Assembly: GCF_028737255.1 (NCBI RefSeq)
Contig: NZ_JAQZAN010000024.1
Span: 31,506-95,505, forward strand
Reading direction: 5' to 3'
DNA from: Actinomycetospora straminea
Lineage (GTDB): Bacteria > Actinomycetota > Actinomycetes > Mycobacteriales > Pseudonocardiaceae
DNA: 64,000 bases
Position 1 is the stretch's first letter, and every line of letters starts with the position of its first letter. The notes beneath the pieces were generated by a model. It was given only the letters and a program-made list of their open reading frames with translations. It did no database searches and was not told the origin of the DNA. The translations under genes were made by a program, and so were the position numbers. Of the stretch, positions 35,722-43,682 are shown in pieces.

Positions 35722-38604
35722 GTGGCCACCCGCTCTCCCGCCGAGGCCTACGCGCAGGCTCGCACCCGCGCCGCACACCCTCAGCTCGGCCGCTTCGAAG
35801 CGGAGCTCTCCTTCGAGCTCGACGACTTCCAGCGCCGCTCCTGCCTGGCCCTCGAACAGGGTCACGGCGTGCTGGTCTGCGCCCCGACGGGCGCGGGCAA
35901 GACGGTGGTCGGCGAGTTCGCGGTGCACCTCGCCCTCGCCCGCGGCCAGAAGTGCTTCTACACGACGCCGATCAAGGCGCTGTCGAACCAGAAGTACACG
36001 GACCTCGTCGAGCGCCACGGCGCCGACGCCGTCGGCCTGCTGACCGGCGACGCCGCGATCAACGGCAACGCGCCCGTGGTGGTCATGACCACCGAGGTGC
36101 TGCGCAACATGCTCTACGCCGAGGCACCGGCGCTCGAGGGTCTGGCCTACGTCGTCATGGACGAGGTCCACTACCTCGCCGACCGCTTCCGCGGCGCCGT
36201 GTGGGAGGAGGTCATCCTCCACCTGCCCGAGCACGTGCAGCTCGCGTCGCTCTCGGCGACGGTGAGCAACGCCGAGGAGTTCGGCGACTGGCTGGTCACC
36301 GTGCGCGGCGACACCACGGTCGTCGTCGACGAGACGCGCCCGGTGCCGCTGTGGCAGCACATGGTCGTCGGGCACCGCATGTTCGACCTGTTCGCCGAGG
36401 AGCGCCGCGGCGGCCAGGCGCAGCTGAAGGTGGACCCGACGCTGGTCCGCGCCGTCGCCGAGGTCGACCGCGGGCCCTCGGTCCGCGGGGGTCGCGCGCG
36501 CTCCGGCCCGCCCGGGCGGGGCGGGCGCAACGGGCTGCGTGGCGGTCCGGGCCGGTCGGGGCCGCCCGGGCGCGGCGGGGCATCGGGGTTCCGGCCGCCG
36601 TCGCGGGTGGACGTCATCGAGCGGCTCGACGCCGCCGGCCTGCTGCCCGCGATCACGTTCATCTTCAGCCGGGCCGGGTGCGACGCCGCGGTCACCCAGT
36701 GCGTGCGCTCCGGGCTGCGCCTCACCGGGCCGGACGACGTCGCGGCGATCCGGGAGGTCGTCGAGCGGCGCACCGCGGGGCTGCCCGACGCCGACCTCGA
36801 GGTGCTGGGCTACTGGGAGTGGCGCGACGGCCTCGAGCGCGGGGTCGCCGCGCACCACGCGGGCATGCTGCCGGCGTTCAAGGAGACCGTCGAGGAGCTG
36901 TTCGTCCGCGGCCTGGTGCGCGCGGTGTTCGCCACCGAGACGCTGGCGCTGGGCATCAACATGCCGGCGCGCACCGTCGTGCTCGAGAAGCTGGTGAAGT
37001 ACAACGGCGAGGCGCACGTCGAGCTGACGCCGGGGGAGTACACGCAGCTCACGGGCCGTGCCGGGCGTCGCGGGATCGACGTCGAGGGCCACGCCGTCGT
37101 GCTGTGGACCCCGGGCATCGACCCCGAGCAGGTCGCCGGCCTGGCCTCGACGCGCACCTACCCGCTGCGCTCGTCGTTCCGGCCCGGCTACAACATGGCC
37201 GTCAACCTCGTCGACCGCCTCGGCGTCGAGGACGCCCGCGAGCTGCTCGAGCAGTCGTTCGCCCAGTTCCAGGCCGACCGCAGCGTGGTCGGGCTCGCCA
37301 AGCGCCTCGAGAAGAACCGGGAGGCCCTCGCCGGCTACGCCGACGCGGCCGGGGGCAACAGCAACGGCAGCAAGGGCGGCAACGGCCGCGAGGCCGCGGC
37401 GGACGCGCCCGACTTCGACGACTTCGCCGAGTACATGGACCTGCGCCGGCGGGTGTCCGAGCGCGAGAAGATGCTCTCGCGCCAGGGCCGCTCCGCGCAG
37501 AAGGCCGAGGCCGCGTCGTCGCTGGAGAACCTGCGGCCGGGCGACGTCATCGCCGTCCCCGGCGGCAAGCGCGCCGGGCTCGCCGTCGTCCTCGACCCCG
37601 GCATCGACCGCAGCCCACGGGGCATGGAGCCCCGCCCACTGGTCCTCACCGAGGACCGCTGGGCCGGGCGGCTCTCGCTCACCGACTTCCCCGAGGCGGT
37701 GACGGCACTCGGCACGATGAAGCTGCCGCGCAAGGTCGACCACCGGATCCCCCGGGTCCGTCGCGACCTCGCCAACGCGCTGCGCGAGACGGGCATCGAG
37801 CCGCCGCTGCGGCAGGGGTCGGCGCGCAAGCGCCAGGGCGCCCAGAACGAGGACGGCGAGCTCGCCGCCCTGCGCCGCGCCCTGCGCGCCCACCCGTGCC
37901 ACGGCCTGCCCGACCGCGACGACCGTGCCCGCTGGTACGAGCGCCACCAGCGCCTCGAGCGCGAGACCGAGCAGCTCCAGTCGCGGGTGCGCTCGACGAC
38001 CCACTCGCTCGCGCGCACCTTCGACCGCATCCGCGGGCTCCTCACCGAGCGCGGCTACCTCGACCAGGCGCCCGACGCGCAGCAGAACGTCACCGAGCAC
38101 GGGCGGCGGCTCTCGCGGCTGTGGGGCGAGTCCGACCTGCTCGTCGCCGAGTGCCTGCGCAGCGGCGTCTGGCGGGGCCTCGGGCCCGCGGAGATCGCCG
38201 CGGTGGCGTCGTCGCTGGTCTACGACAGCCGGCGCGACGACGGCGGCGTGCCGCGGGTGCCCGACGACGCGACCACCGCCGTCGACCAGACCGTCCAGCT
38301 CTGGCACGACCTCGTCGCCGACGAGCGCCGCCACCACCTCGACCGCACCCGCGAGCCCGACCTCGGGTTCGCGTGGCCGGTGCACCGCTGGGTGCGGGGC
38401 GACTCGCTCGCGACCGTGCTCGACGGAGCCCGCGCGCACGGCACCGAGCTCTCCGCGGGAGACTTCGTGCGCTGGTGTCGGCAGGTCGTCGACCTGCTCG
38501 ACCAGATCCGCGCCGTCGCGGGCGCCGAGGACACCGTCGGTCGCGCCGCCGGCGACGCGGTCCGCGCCATCCGGCGCGGGGTCGTCGCGGTGGGGGAGGG
38601 CTGA
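35722..38604 (+). CDS. helY: Ski2-like DEAD/DEVH-box helicase HelY
   Basis: 960-aa superfamily 2 helicase related to RNA-processing Ski2/Mtr4. Walker A APTGAGKT, motif II MDEVHYL, motif III SATVSN, and motif VI QLTGRAGRRGID are visible, and the C-terminus has the DSHCT domain. About residues 251-294, before the second RecA lobe, there is a Gly/Arg/Pro-rich insertion with repeated GPPGRGG units resembling an RGG RNA-binding box. A second low-complexity segment (GGNSNGSKGGNGRE) lies near 549. GTG 35722; the following gene starts immediately after the stop. RNA as substrate is inferred from the family. Confidence 0.94.
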   Translation: MATRSPAEAYAQARTRAAHPQLGRFEAELSFELDDFQRRSCLALEQGHGVLVCAPTGAGKTVVGEFAVHLALARGQKCFYTTPIKALSNQKYTDLVERHGADAVGLLTGDAAINGNAPVVVMTTEVLRNMLYAEAPALEGLAYVVMDEVHYLADRFRGAVWEEVILHLPEHVQLASLSATVSNAEEFGDWLVTVRGDTTVVVDETRPVPLWQHMVVGHRMFDLFAEERRGGQAQLKVDPTLVRAVAEVDRGPSVRGGRARSGPPGRGGRNGLRGGPGRSGPPGRGGASGFRPPSRVDVIERLDAAGLLPAITFIFSRAGCDAAVTQCVRSGLRLTGPDDVAAIREVVERRTAGLPDADLEVLGYWEWRDGLERGVAAHHAGMLPAFKETVEELFVRGLVRAVFATETLALGINMPARTVVLEKLVKYNGEAHVELTPGEYTQLTGRAGRRGIDVEGHAVVLWTPGIDPEQVAGLASTRTYPLRSSFRPGYNMAVNLVDRLGVEDARELLEQSFAQFQADRSVVGLAKRLEKNREALAGYADAAGGNSNGSKGGNGREAAADAPDFDDFAEYMDLRRRVSEREKMLSRQGRSAQKAEAASSLENLRPGDVIAVPGGKRAGLAVVLDPGIDRSPRGMEPRPLVLTEDRWAGRLSLTDFPEAVTALGTMKLPRKVDHRIPRVRRDLANALRETGIEPPLRQGSARKRQGAQNEDGELAALRRALRAHPCHGLPDRDDRARWYERHQRLERETEQLQSRVRSTTHSLARTFDRIRGLLTERGYLDQAPDAQQNVTEHGRRLSRLWGESDLLVAECLRSGVWRGLGPAEIAAVASSLVYDSRRDDGGVPRVPDDATTAVDQTVQLWHDLVADERRHHLDRTREPDLGFAWPVHRWVRGDSLATVLDGARAHGTELSAGDFVRWCRQVVDLLDQIRAVAGAEDTVGRAAGDAVRAIRRGVVAVGEG

Positions 38605-39582
38605 GTGAGCGACCGGCCGGACGAGGGGACGACCGAGGGCGCCTCGCCCTGGGCGCGGCCGGACGCGGGATCGGCGCCGGGCGGCACCGACGCGGGGACC
38701 GAGGCCACCTCGAACGGCTCCACGGTCCACACGCGCTACGACCAGCCCGCCGAGCCGGCGGGGTGGGGCGGGCAGGCCGGTCAGCAGGGCCAGCCCGGGA
38801 CCGGGAGCTTCGCCGCGCCGGGTGGCTACGGGCCGGGTCCGGCCGGCGGGCAGCCGGGCCAGGACCCCACGCAGGCGTACGGGCCGGGCACCTTCGGGCC
38901 GGCGGGCCCGGGCTACGGGCAGGGCTACGGGCAGCCGGGCTACGGCCAGACCCCGGGCTACGGCCAGACCCCGGGCTACGGCCAGACCCAGGGCTACGGC
39001 CAGACCCAGGCCTTCGGGCCCGCGGGCTACGGCCAGACCCAGAACTACGGCCAGACCCAGAACTACGGCCAGACCCAGGCCTTCGGGCCTGCGGGGCCTG
39101 GCCAGCCCGGTTATCCCCCGACCCAGGCGTACGGCCAGGGCGGTGGGTCCGGGACCACGGTGTGGGCCCCGCCCGGGCAGCCCGGCGGCGGCGCTCCTCC
39201 CGGGTGGGGGCAGCCCGGACCCGGCTGGGGCGGGCCGTACCCGCCGCGTCCGCGCAAGCCGTTCCCCTGGAAGGCCGTGGGCATCCTCGTCGGGGCGCTG
39301 CTGCTGGTCGCGGTGGTCGTGGTCGGGCTGCTGGCGTTCGTCGTCGGGCCCCGCTTCGCGCGGGTGGACGTCCTCGACGCGGACGCGGTGGCGCAGGGCG
39401 TGACGCGGGTGGTCACCGACGACTGGCACCGCCGGATCACCGACGTCAGGTGCCCCGAGGACCAGGAGGTCCGGGCCGGGGTGCGCTTCACCTGCTCGGC
39501 GACCGTCGACGGGCGACCGGTGCAGGTGCCCGTGACGATCGTGGACGCGTCCGGCACGTACTCCGTCGGCCAGCCACGCTGA
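38605..39582 (+). CDS. DUF4333 membrane protein with Gly-Tyr-Gln-rich repeats
   Basis: 325-aa homologue of the Rv2091c-type protein found next to helY. Residues 1-100 are disordered. About 105-176 consist of GYGQT-like repeats (encoded by 18-bp units at 38909-39080) with AFGPAG spacers. Then come a Pro/Gly segment, one membrane helix near 217-245 ([21 protein letters not shown]), and a C-terminal extracytoplasmic DUF4333 domain containing two cysteines (VRCPEDQEV and FTCSATV) likely to form a disulfide. The cytosolic repeat is prion-like in composition and could mediate clustering. Function unknown; it starts 0 nt after helY. Confidence 0.88.
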   Translation: MSDRPDEGTTEGASPWARPDAGSAPGGTDAGTEATSNGSTVHTRYDQPAEPAGWGGQAGQQGQPGTGSFAAPGGYGPGPAGGQPGQDPTQAYGPGTFGPAGPGYGQGYGQPGYGQTPGYGQTPGYGQTQGYGQTQAFGPAGYGQTQNYGQTQNYGQTQAFGPAGPGQPGYPPTQAYGQGGGSGTTVWAPPGQPGGGAPPGWGQPGPGWGGPYPPRPRKPFPWKAVGILVGALLLVAVVVVGLLAFVVGPRFARVDVLDADAVAQGVTRVVTDDWHRRITDVRCPEDQEVRAGVRFTCSATVDGRPVQVPVTIVDASGTYSVGQPR

Positions 39583-39983
39583 TGGCGACGCTCGACGACG
39601 TCCGGCGTCTCGCGCTTGCGCTCCCGCGGACCAGCGAGAAGGTCTCCTGGGGGTCCGCGAGCTGGGTGGTGTCGTCGAAGGGGTTCGTCTGGGAGCGCCC
39701 GCTGCGCCGCGCCGACGAGGCCGCGCTGGCGGAGGCCGGGGTCCCGCTGCCCGAGGGCGACGTGCTCGGCGTCCACGTCGCCGACGAGGGCGTCAAGCAC
39801 GCCCTGGTCGCGGACGACCCCGACGTCTACTTCACGACGCCGCACTTCGACGGCTACCCCGCGGTGCTCGTGCGCCTCGAGCGGATCGGCGTCGACGAGC
39901 TGCGCGAGCTCGTCGAGGAGGCCTGGCTGCTGCGCGCGCCGAAGACCGTGGCGCGGGCCTGGCTCGCCGACCAGGGACGCTAG
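39582..39983 (+). CDS. MmcQ/YjbR family DNA-binding-like protein
   Basis: 133-aa protein of the MmcQ/YjbR (double wing) family: DVRRLALALPRTSEKVSWGSASWVV at the N-terminus and ALVADDPDVYFTTPHFDGYPAVLVRLERIGVDELRELVEEAWLLRAPKTVA at the C-terminus are typical. The ATG overlaps the stop of the preceding gene (TGATG), so translation is coupled. Biochemical role not established for the family. Confidence 0.88.
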   Translation: MATLDDVRRLALALPRTSEKVSWGSASWVVSSKGFVWERPLRRADEAALAEAGVPLPEGDVLGVHVADEGVKHALVADDPDVYFTTPHFDGYPAVLVRLERIGVDELRELVEEAWLLRAPKTVARAWLADQGR

Positions 39984-40100
39984 GGCGCCCTCCGCCCCGC
40001 GGGGCGGACCGCGGAGCCCCGGATCGGCAGGCCGTGGTCGTCGCCGCGGCGCCGGGCGAGTGTCGACGGCACACGCCCGAGCGCAGAGGGGATGGTCCAC

Positions 40101-41189
40101 GTGGCCGCACCGACGGACGACGCAGGAGAGGCACCGCCGAGCGGGACGGGCCGCCGGAGGTTCACGCGGCGGTCGGTGCTGCAGATGTCCGCCGTCGGGG
40201 CCTCGGCCGGCCTGGTCGGGGTCGCCGCCGGCCGGGCGACCGCGCCGGGGACGGAGACCCCCGACTGGACCGCGGCGGACATCCCGCCGCAGACCGGGCG
40301 CCGTGTCGTCGTCACGGGGGCCAACGGCTACCCGCAGGACGGTCGCAGCGGGCTGGGCTACCACCAGGCGCTCGCGCTCGCCCTCGCGGGCGCTGACGTC
40401 ACGATCGCCTCGAGGAACCAGGAGCGGGGCGAGGAGGCGGTGCGCCGGATCCGCGCGACGGCACCCACCGCGACCGTGCGGTTCGAGCGGCTGGACCTGG
40501 CGGACCTCCGCTCGATCACCGCGTTCGTCGAGCGCCTCCGGATCCACGGCGACCGTCTCGACCTGTTGATCAACAACGCCGGCGTCATGGCGCGCCGGCA
40601 GCGCGAGGTGAGCGTCGACGGCTTCGAGCGGACCTTCGCGACCAACGCCCTTGGCCCCTTCGCCCTGTCGGCCCAGCTGCGCCCGCTCCTCCGCAACGGG
40701 GTCGAGCCCCGGATCGTCTGGATGTCGAGCTCGCGCGGCTCCGGCGGCGCCGTCGACTTCGACGACCTCCAGAAGGAGCGCGCCTACGACCACGCCCGGG
40801 CCTACGACGACACCAAGCTCGGCAACCTCCTGCTCGCGTTCGAGTGCGACCGTCGCAGCAGGGCCCTCGGCTGGCGGATCACCAGCGTCGCGGCGCACCC
40901 CGGCGTCGCCCGCACCAACATCGTCCTGGACGGTCCCGGGCCGGACAGTGCGGAGGGGTGGCGCTTTCGCTACCTCCCCGTCATGTTCCAGGACCCGGCC
41001 CAGGGTGCGCTGCCGATCCTCTACGCGGCGACGTCCCCGCAGGCGAACGGCGGCGGCTACTACGGCCCGCAGGGCATCGGGGAGATCCGGGGCCTGCCCG
41101 GGGTGACGGCCGTGCCGGACAACGCCCGCGACCCCCGCCTGTGGTCGGCGTACTGGGAGACCCTGCAGCGGCTGAGCGGGACCTCCTAG
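40101..41189 (+). CDS. Putative Tat-exported short-chain dehydrogenase/reductase
   Basis: About 362 aa. The N-terminus has RRRFTRRSVLQM followed by a weakly hydrophobic stretch and an Ala/Gly-rich end, fitting a twin-arginine signal. The SDR core shows NNAG, the catalytic Ser in WMSSSRG and Tyr/Lys in YDDTK. The cofactor loop is unusual: TGANGYPQDGRSGLGYHQA, a glycine motif expanded by several residues (about 72-88). GTG 40101 has AGAGGGG 9 nt upstream; ATG 40092 abuts that sequence and is less likely. Its stop overlaps the convergent exonuclease stop. Substrate unknown. Confidence 0.8.
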   Translation: MAAPTDDAGEAPPSGTGRRRFTRRSVLQMSAVGASAGLVGVAAGRATAPGTETPDWTAADIPPQTGRRVVVTGANGYPQDGRSGLGYHQALALALAGADVTIASRNQERGEEAVRRIRATAPTATVRFERLDLADLRSITAFVERLRIHGDRLDLLINNAGVMARRQREVSVDGFERTFATNALGPFALSAQLRPLLRNGVEPRIVWMSSSRGSGGAVDFDDLQKERAYDHARAYDDTKLGNLLLAFECDRRSRALGWRITSVAAHPGVARTNIVLDGPGPDSAEGWRFRYLPVMFQDPAQGALPILYAATSPQANGGGYYGPQGIGEIRGLPGVTAVPDNARDPRLWSAYWETLQRLSGTS

Positions 41190-42166
41190 GGCGCGTCCTC
41201 GCCCTTCAGCGCGGCGACGAGCCGGTCGACCGAGCCGGTGAGGTTCCAGCGCTCGGCGAGGTCGGTGAGCCTGTCCTCGTCGAGCGGCGCGTGGGGGAGG
41301 GGGCGGCGCTCGCCGGTCCAGTCGATGGGCGCGTCGGGCGCGACCCGGACGACCTCAGGTGCCTTGACCAGGTAGTCGCCGGCCTTGGCCATCTTCGCGC
41401 GCACGGCCGAGGACATCCGGGTGTCGGAGCGGTCGAGCACCGCGCCGATCATCTCGTCCCACGACCCGAACTTCGACACGACCTGCGCCGCGGTCTTCTC
41501 CCCGATCCCCGCGACGCCGGGCAGGCCGTCCGACGGGTCGCCGCGCAGCATCGCCATCTCGGCGTAGCCGTCGCCGGCGCGGGCCGTGGGGACGCCGTAG
41601 CGGGCGGCGACGTCCGCCGGGCCGTAGAGCTCGTACTTCGACACTCCGCGGGCGATGTAGACGATCCGCACCGGCGTGGGCTCGTCGCGGACGAGCTGGA
41701 GGAGGTCGCGGTCGCCGCTGACGACCTCGACCGCGTCGGTGGCCTCGGTGGCGCAGAGGGTGCCGATGACGTCGTCGGCCTCGTAGCCCTCGGCGCCCGC
41801 GGTCGGGATCCCGGCCGCGGCGAGCACCTCGAGGATGAGGTCGACCTGCGGGCCGAGCTCCGGGGGCGCCGCCTCGGCGTCGGGGGCGCCGCCGACGGGG
41901 GAGGAGGGGTCGCCCATCGTCGGATCGACGCGGTGGGCCTTGTACGACGGGATGGCGCGCACCCGGAACGCCGGGCGCCAGTCGCGGTCGAGGCACGCGA
42001 CGACGGCGCCCGGGCGGCGCTCGCGGACCAGGCGGGCGACCATGTCGCAGAACCCGCGCGCGGCGTTCACCGGCGTGCCGTCCTCGGCGGTCAGCGTCGC
42101 CGGCACACCGTAGAAGGCGCGGAACCAGAGGCTGGCCGAGTCGAGCAGCATCACCGGCGCGTCCAT
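41186..42166 (-). CDS. 5'-3' exonuclease (polymerase I-type FEN domain)
   Basis: 326-aa stand-alone flap/5' nuclease like Rv2090. Metal-binding segments are LLDSASLWFRAFYG, CLDRDWRPAFR, GYEADDVIGTL and SGDRDLLQLV; the helix-hairpin-helix is GLPGVAGIGEKTAAQVV. Relative to PolA exonuclease domains it has an insertion after PSYKAHR with a Pro/Ala/Glu-rich loop. ATG 42166 starts directly at the conserved core. Probably acts in flap removal or repair. It is divergent from the flavin monooxygenase gene. Confidence 0.92.
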   Translation of the reverse strand: MDAPVMLLDSASLWFRAFYGVPATLTAEDGTPVNAARGFCDMVARLVRERRPGAVVACLDRDWRPAFRVRAIPSYKAHRVDPTMGDPSSPVGGAPDAEAAPPELGPQVDLILEVLAAAGIPTAGAEGYEADDVIGTLCATEATDAVEVVSGDRDLLQLVRDEPTPVRIVYIARGVSKYELYGPADVAARYGVPTARAGDGYAEMAMLRGDPSDGLPGVAGIGEKTAAQVVSKFGSWDEMIGAVLDRSDTRMSSAVRAKMAKAGDYLVKAPEVVRVAPDAPIDWTGERRPLPHAPLDEDRLTDLAERWNLTGSVDRLVAALKGEDAP

Positions 42167-42281
42167 GGTGCGAGAGCTTCCCAGATGCCCTGCGCGTGCG
42201 GCCGGGCGCCGAGGGTCACGGTGCTTGACGGCCCGCGGTGACGGGAGTGCCCTGGTCGGTGAGCGCACCCCGGGAGCCGCC

Positions 42282-43682
42282 ATGGACGCCGTCGTCGTCG
42301 GCGCAGGACCCACCGGGCTCGTCGCCGCCGTCGGGCTGGCCCGGCGCGGCCACCGGGTCCGGCTGGTCGACGACGACCCCGGTCCGGTCGGCGACGAGCA
42401 GTGGGCGCGGCGCGGGGTGATGCAGTTCCACCACCCGCACGCGTTCCGGCCGCAGGCCCTCGACGTGGTGCGCGCCGAGGTGCCCGAGGTGATCGACGCG
42501 CTGCTCGCCCGCGGCGCCGAGCCGATGACGATGGACCCGGAGGCCCCGGCGCCGGTCGACGGCGAGCTGCCGCCCGGCACGGGACTGCGCTGCCGGCGGA
42601 TGGTGGTCGAGCGCGAGCTGCGGCGGGTCGCCCACCGCGAGCCCGGCGTGACCCGGGTGCCCGCCCGGGCGCGCGGCCTGGTCGCCGAGCGCGGGCGCAC
42701 CACCGGTGTGCAGGTCGGGGACGCGCGCCACGACGCGGACCTGGTGCTGGTCGCCGCCGGACGGTCGGGCCGGGTGGGCGAGGGCCTGCGGGCGCCCGAG
42801 GAGTCGTCGGGCTGCGCCTCGGCCTACGTCTCGCGCCAGTACCGCCTGCGCCCCGGCGCCGAGCCGGGGCCGGTGACCTCGGTGCTCGGGGCGGTGGCGA
42901 TGCACGAGGGCTACACCGTCGTCGTCTTCCGGCACGACGCCGGCGTCTTCTCGACACTCATCGCGCGGCCCACCTCCGACCGGCGGCTGGTCGGGCTGCG
43001 CCACGAGGCCGCCTTCGACGCCGCGGCCCGCGCGATCCCGGTGCTCGCGTCCTGGACCGACCCGGCGCGCTCGCGGCCGATCACGCCGGTGCTGCCGGGC
43101 GGGCGGCTGCGCAACACCTACCGCGGGCAGCTCGACGCCGCGGGCCGGGTGCCGCTGCCGGGCACGGTCTTCCTCGGCGACGCGGTGTGCACCACCAACC
43201 CCATCGCGGGCCGCGGGGTGGCGACGTCGTTGATGCAGGTCGAGCGCTTCCTCGCCCTGCTGGGCGAGCACGGCGCCGACCACGTCGCCACCGCGCACGC
43301 CCTCGACGCCTGGTGCGACGAGCACCTGCGGCCCTGGTTCCTCGACCACGTCGCCACCGACGCCTCCCAGGCGGCGCAGTGGGCGGGCGAGGACGTCGAC
43401 CCGACCCGCCCGCCGACCTCGGACCTCGTCGTGTCGGCGACCGCCGCCGACCCGTCCCTGATGCGCGTCGTCGGGCCGTACCTCGGGATGACGGCGCCGC
43501 CGGCGTCGCTCGTCGCGGTGCACCCCCGCGTGCGGGAGATCTACGCCTCGGGGTGGCGGCCGCCGGTCGCCGACGGCCCGACGGTCGACGAGCTCGCGGC
43601 GCTCGTGGCCGGGGCCTCGCCCGAGCCCTCGCCCGAGCCCGTGCCCGAGCCCGTGCCCGAACCCGCGACGACCCGCGCGTAG
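42282..43682 (+). CDS. FAD-dependent monooxygenase-like protein
   Basis: 466-aa class A flavin monooxygenase-like protein. The N-terminal Rossmann motif is VVVGAGPTGLVAAVGLARRGHRVRLVD, and the late FAD-binding segment is FLGDAVCTTNPIAGRGVATSLMQV (GD motif). ATG 42282 follows CCGGGAGCCGC. The last 22 residues are PEPSPEPVPEP repeats; this 3' end overlaps the 3' end of the opposite-strand DUF2339 gene by 142 nt. Substrate unknown; no biosynthetic cluster surrounds it. Confidence 0.85.
   Translation: MDAVVVGAGPTGLVAAVGLARRGHRVRLVDDDPGPVGDEQWARRGVMQFHHPHAFRPQALDVVRAEVPEVIDALLARGAEPMTMDPEAPAPVDGELPPGTGLRCRRMVVERELRRVAHREPGVTRVPARARGLVAERGRTTGVQVGDARHDADLVLVAAGRSGRVGEGLRAPEESSGCASAYVSRQYRLRPGAEPGPVTSVLGAVAMHEGYTVVVFRHDAGVFSTLIARPTSDRRLVGLRHEAAFDAAARAIPVLASWTDPARSRPITPVLPGGRLRNTYRGQLDAAGRVPLPGTVFLGDAVCTTNPIAGRGVATSLMQVERFLALLGEHGADHVATAHALDAWCDEHLRPWFLDHVATDASQAAQWAGEDVDPTRPPTSDLVVSATAADPSLMRVVGPYLGMTAPPASLVAVHPRVREIYASGWRPPVADGPTVDELAALVAGASPEPSPEPVPEPVPEPATTRA

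Noticed and set aside
35224..39429. 1401-codon minus-strand open frame
   Set aside because: Antisense to tatC, helY and the DUF4333 gene; Arg/Gly/Ala/Val-biased composition and no motif.
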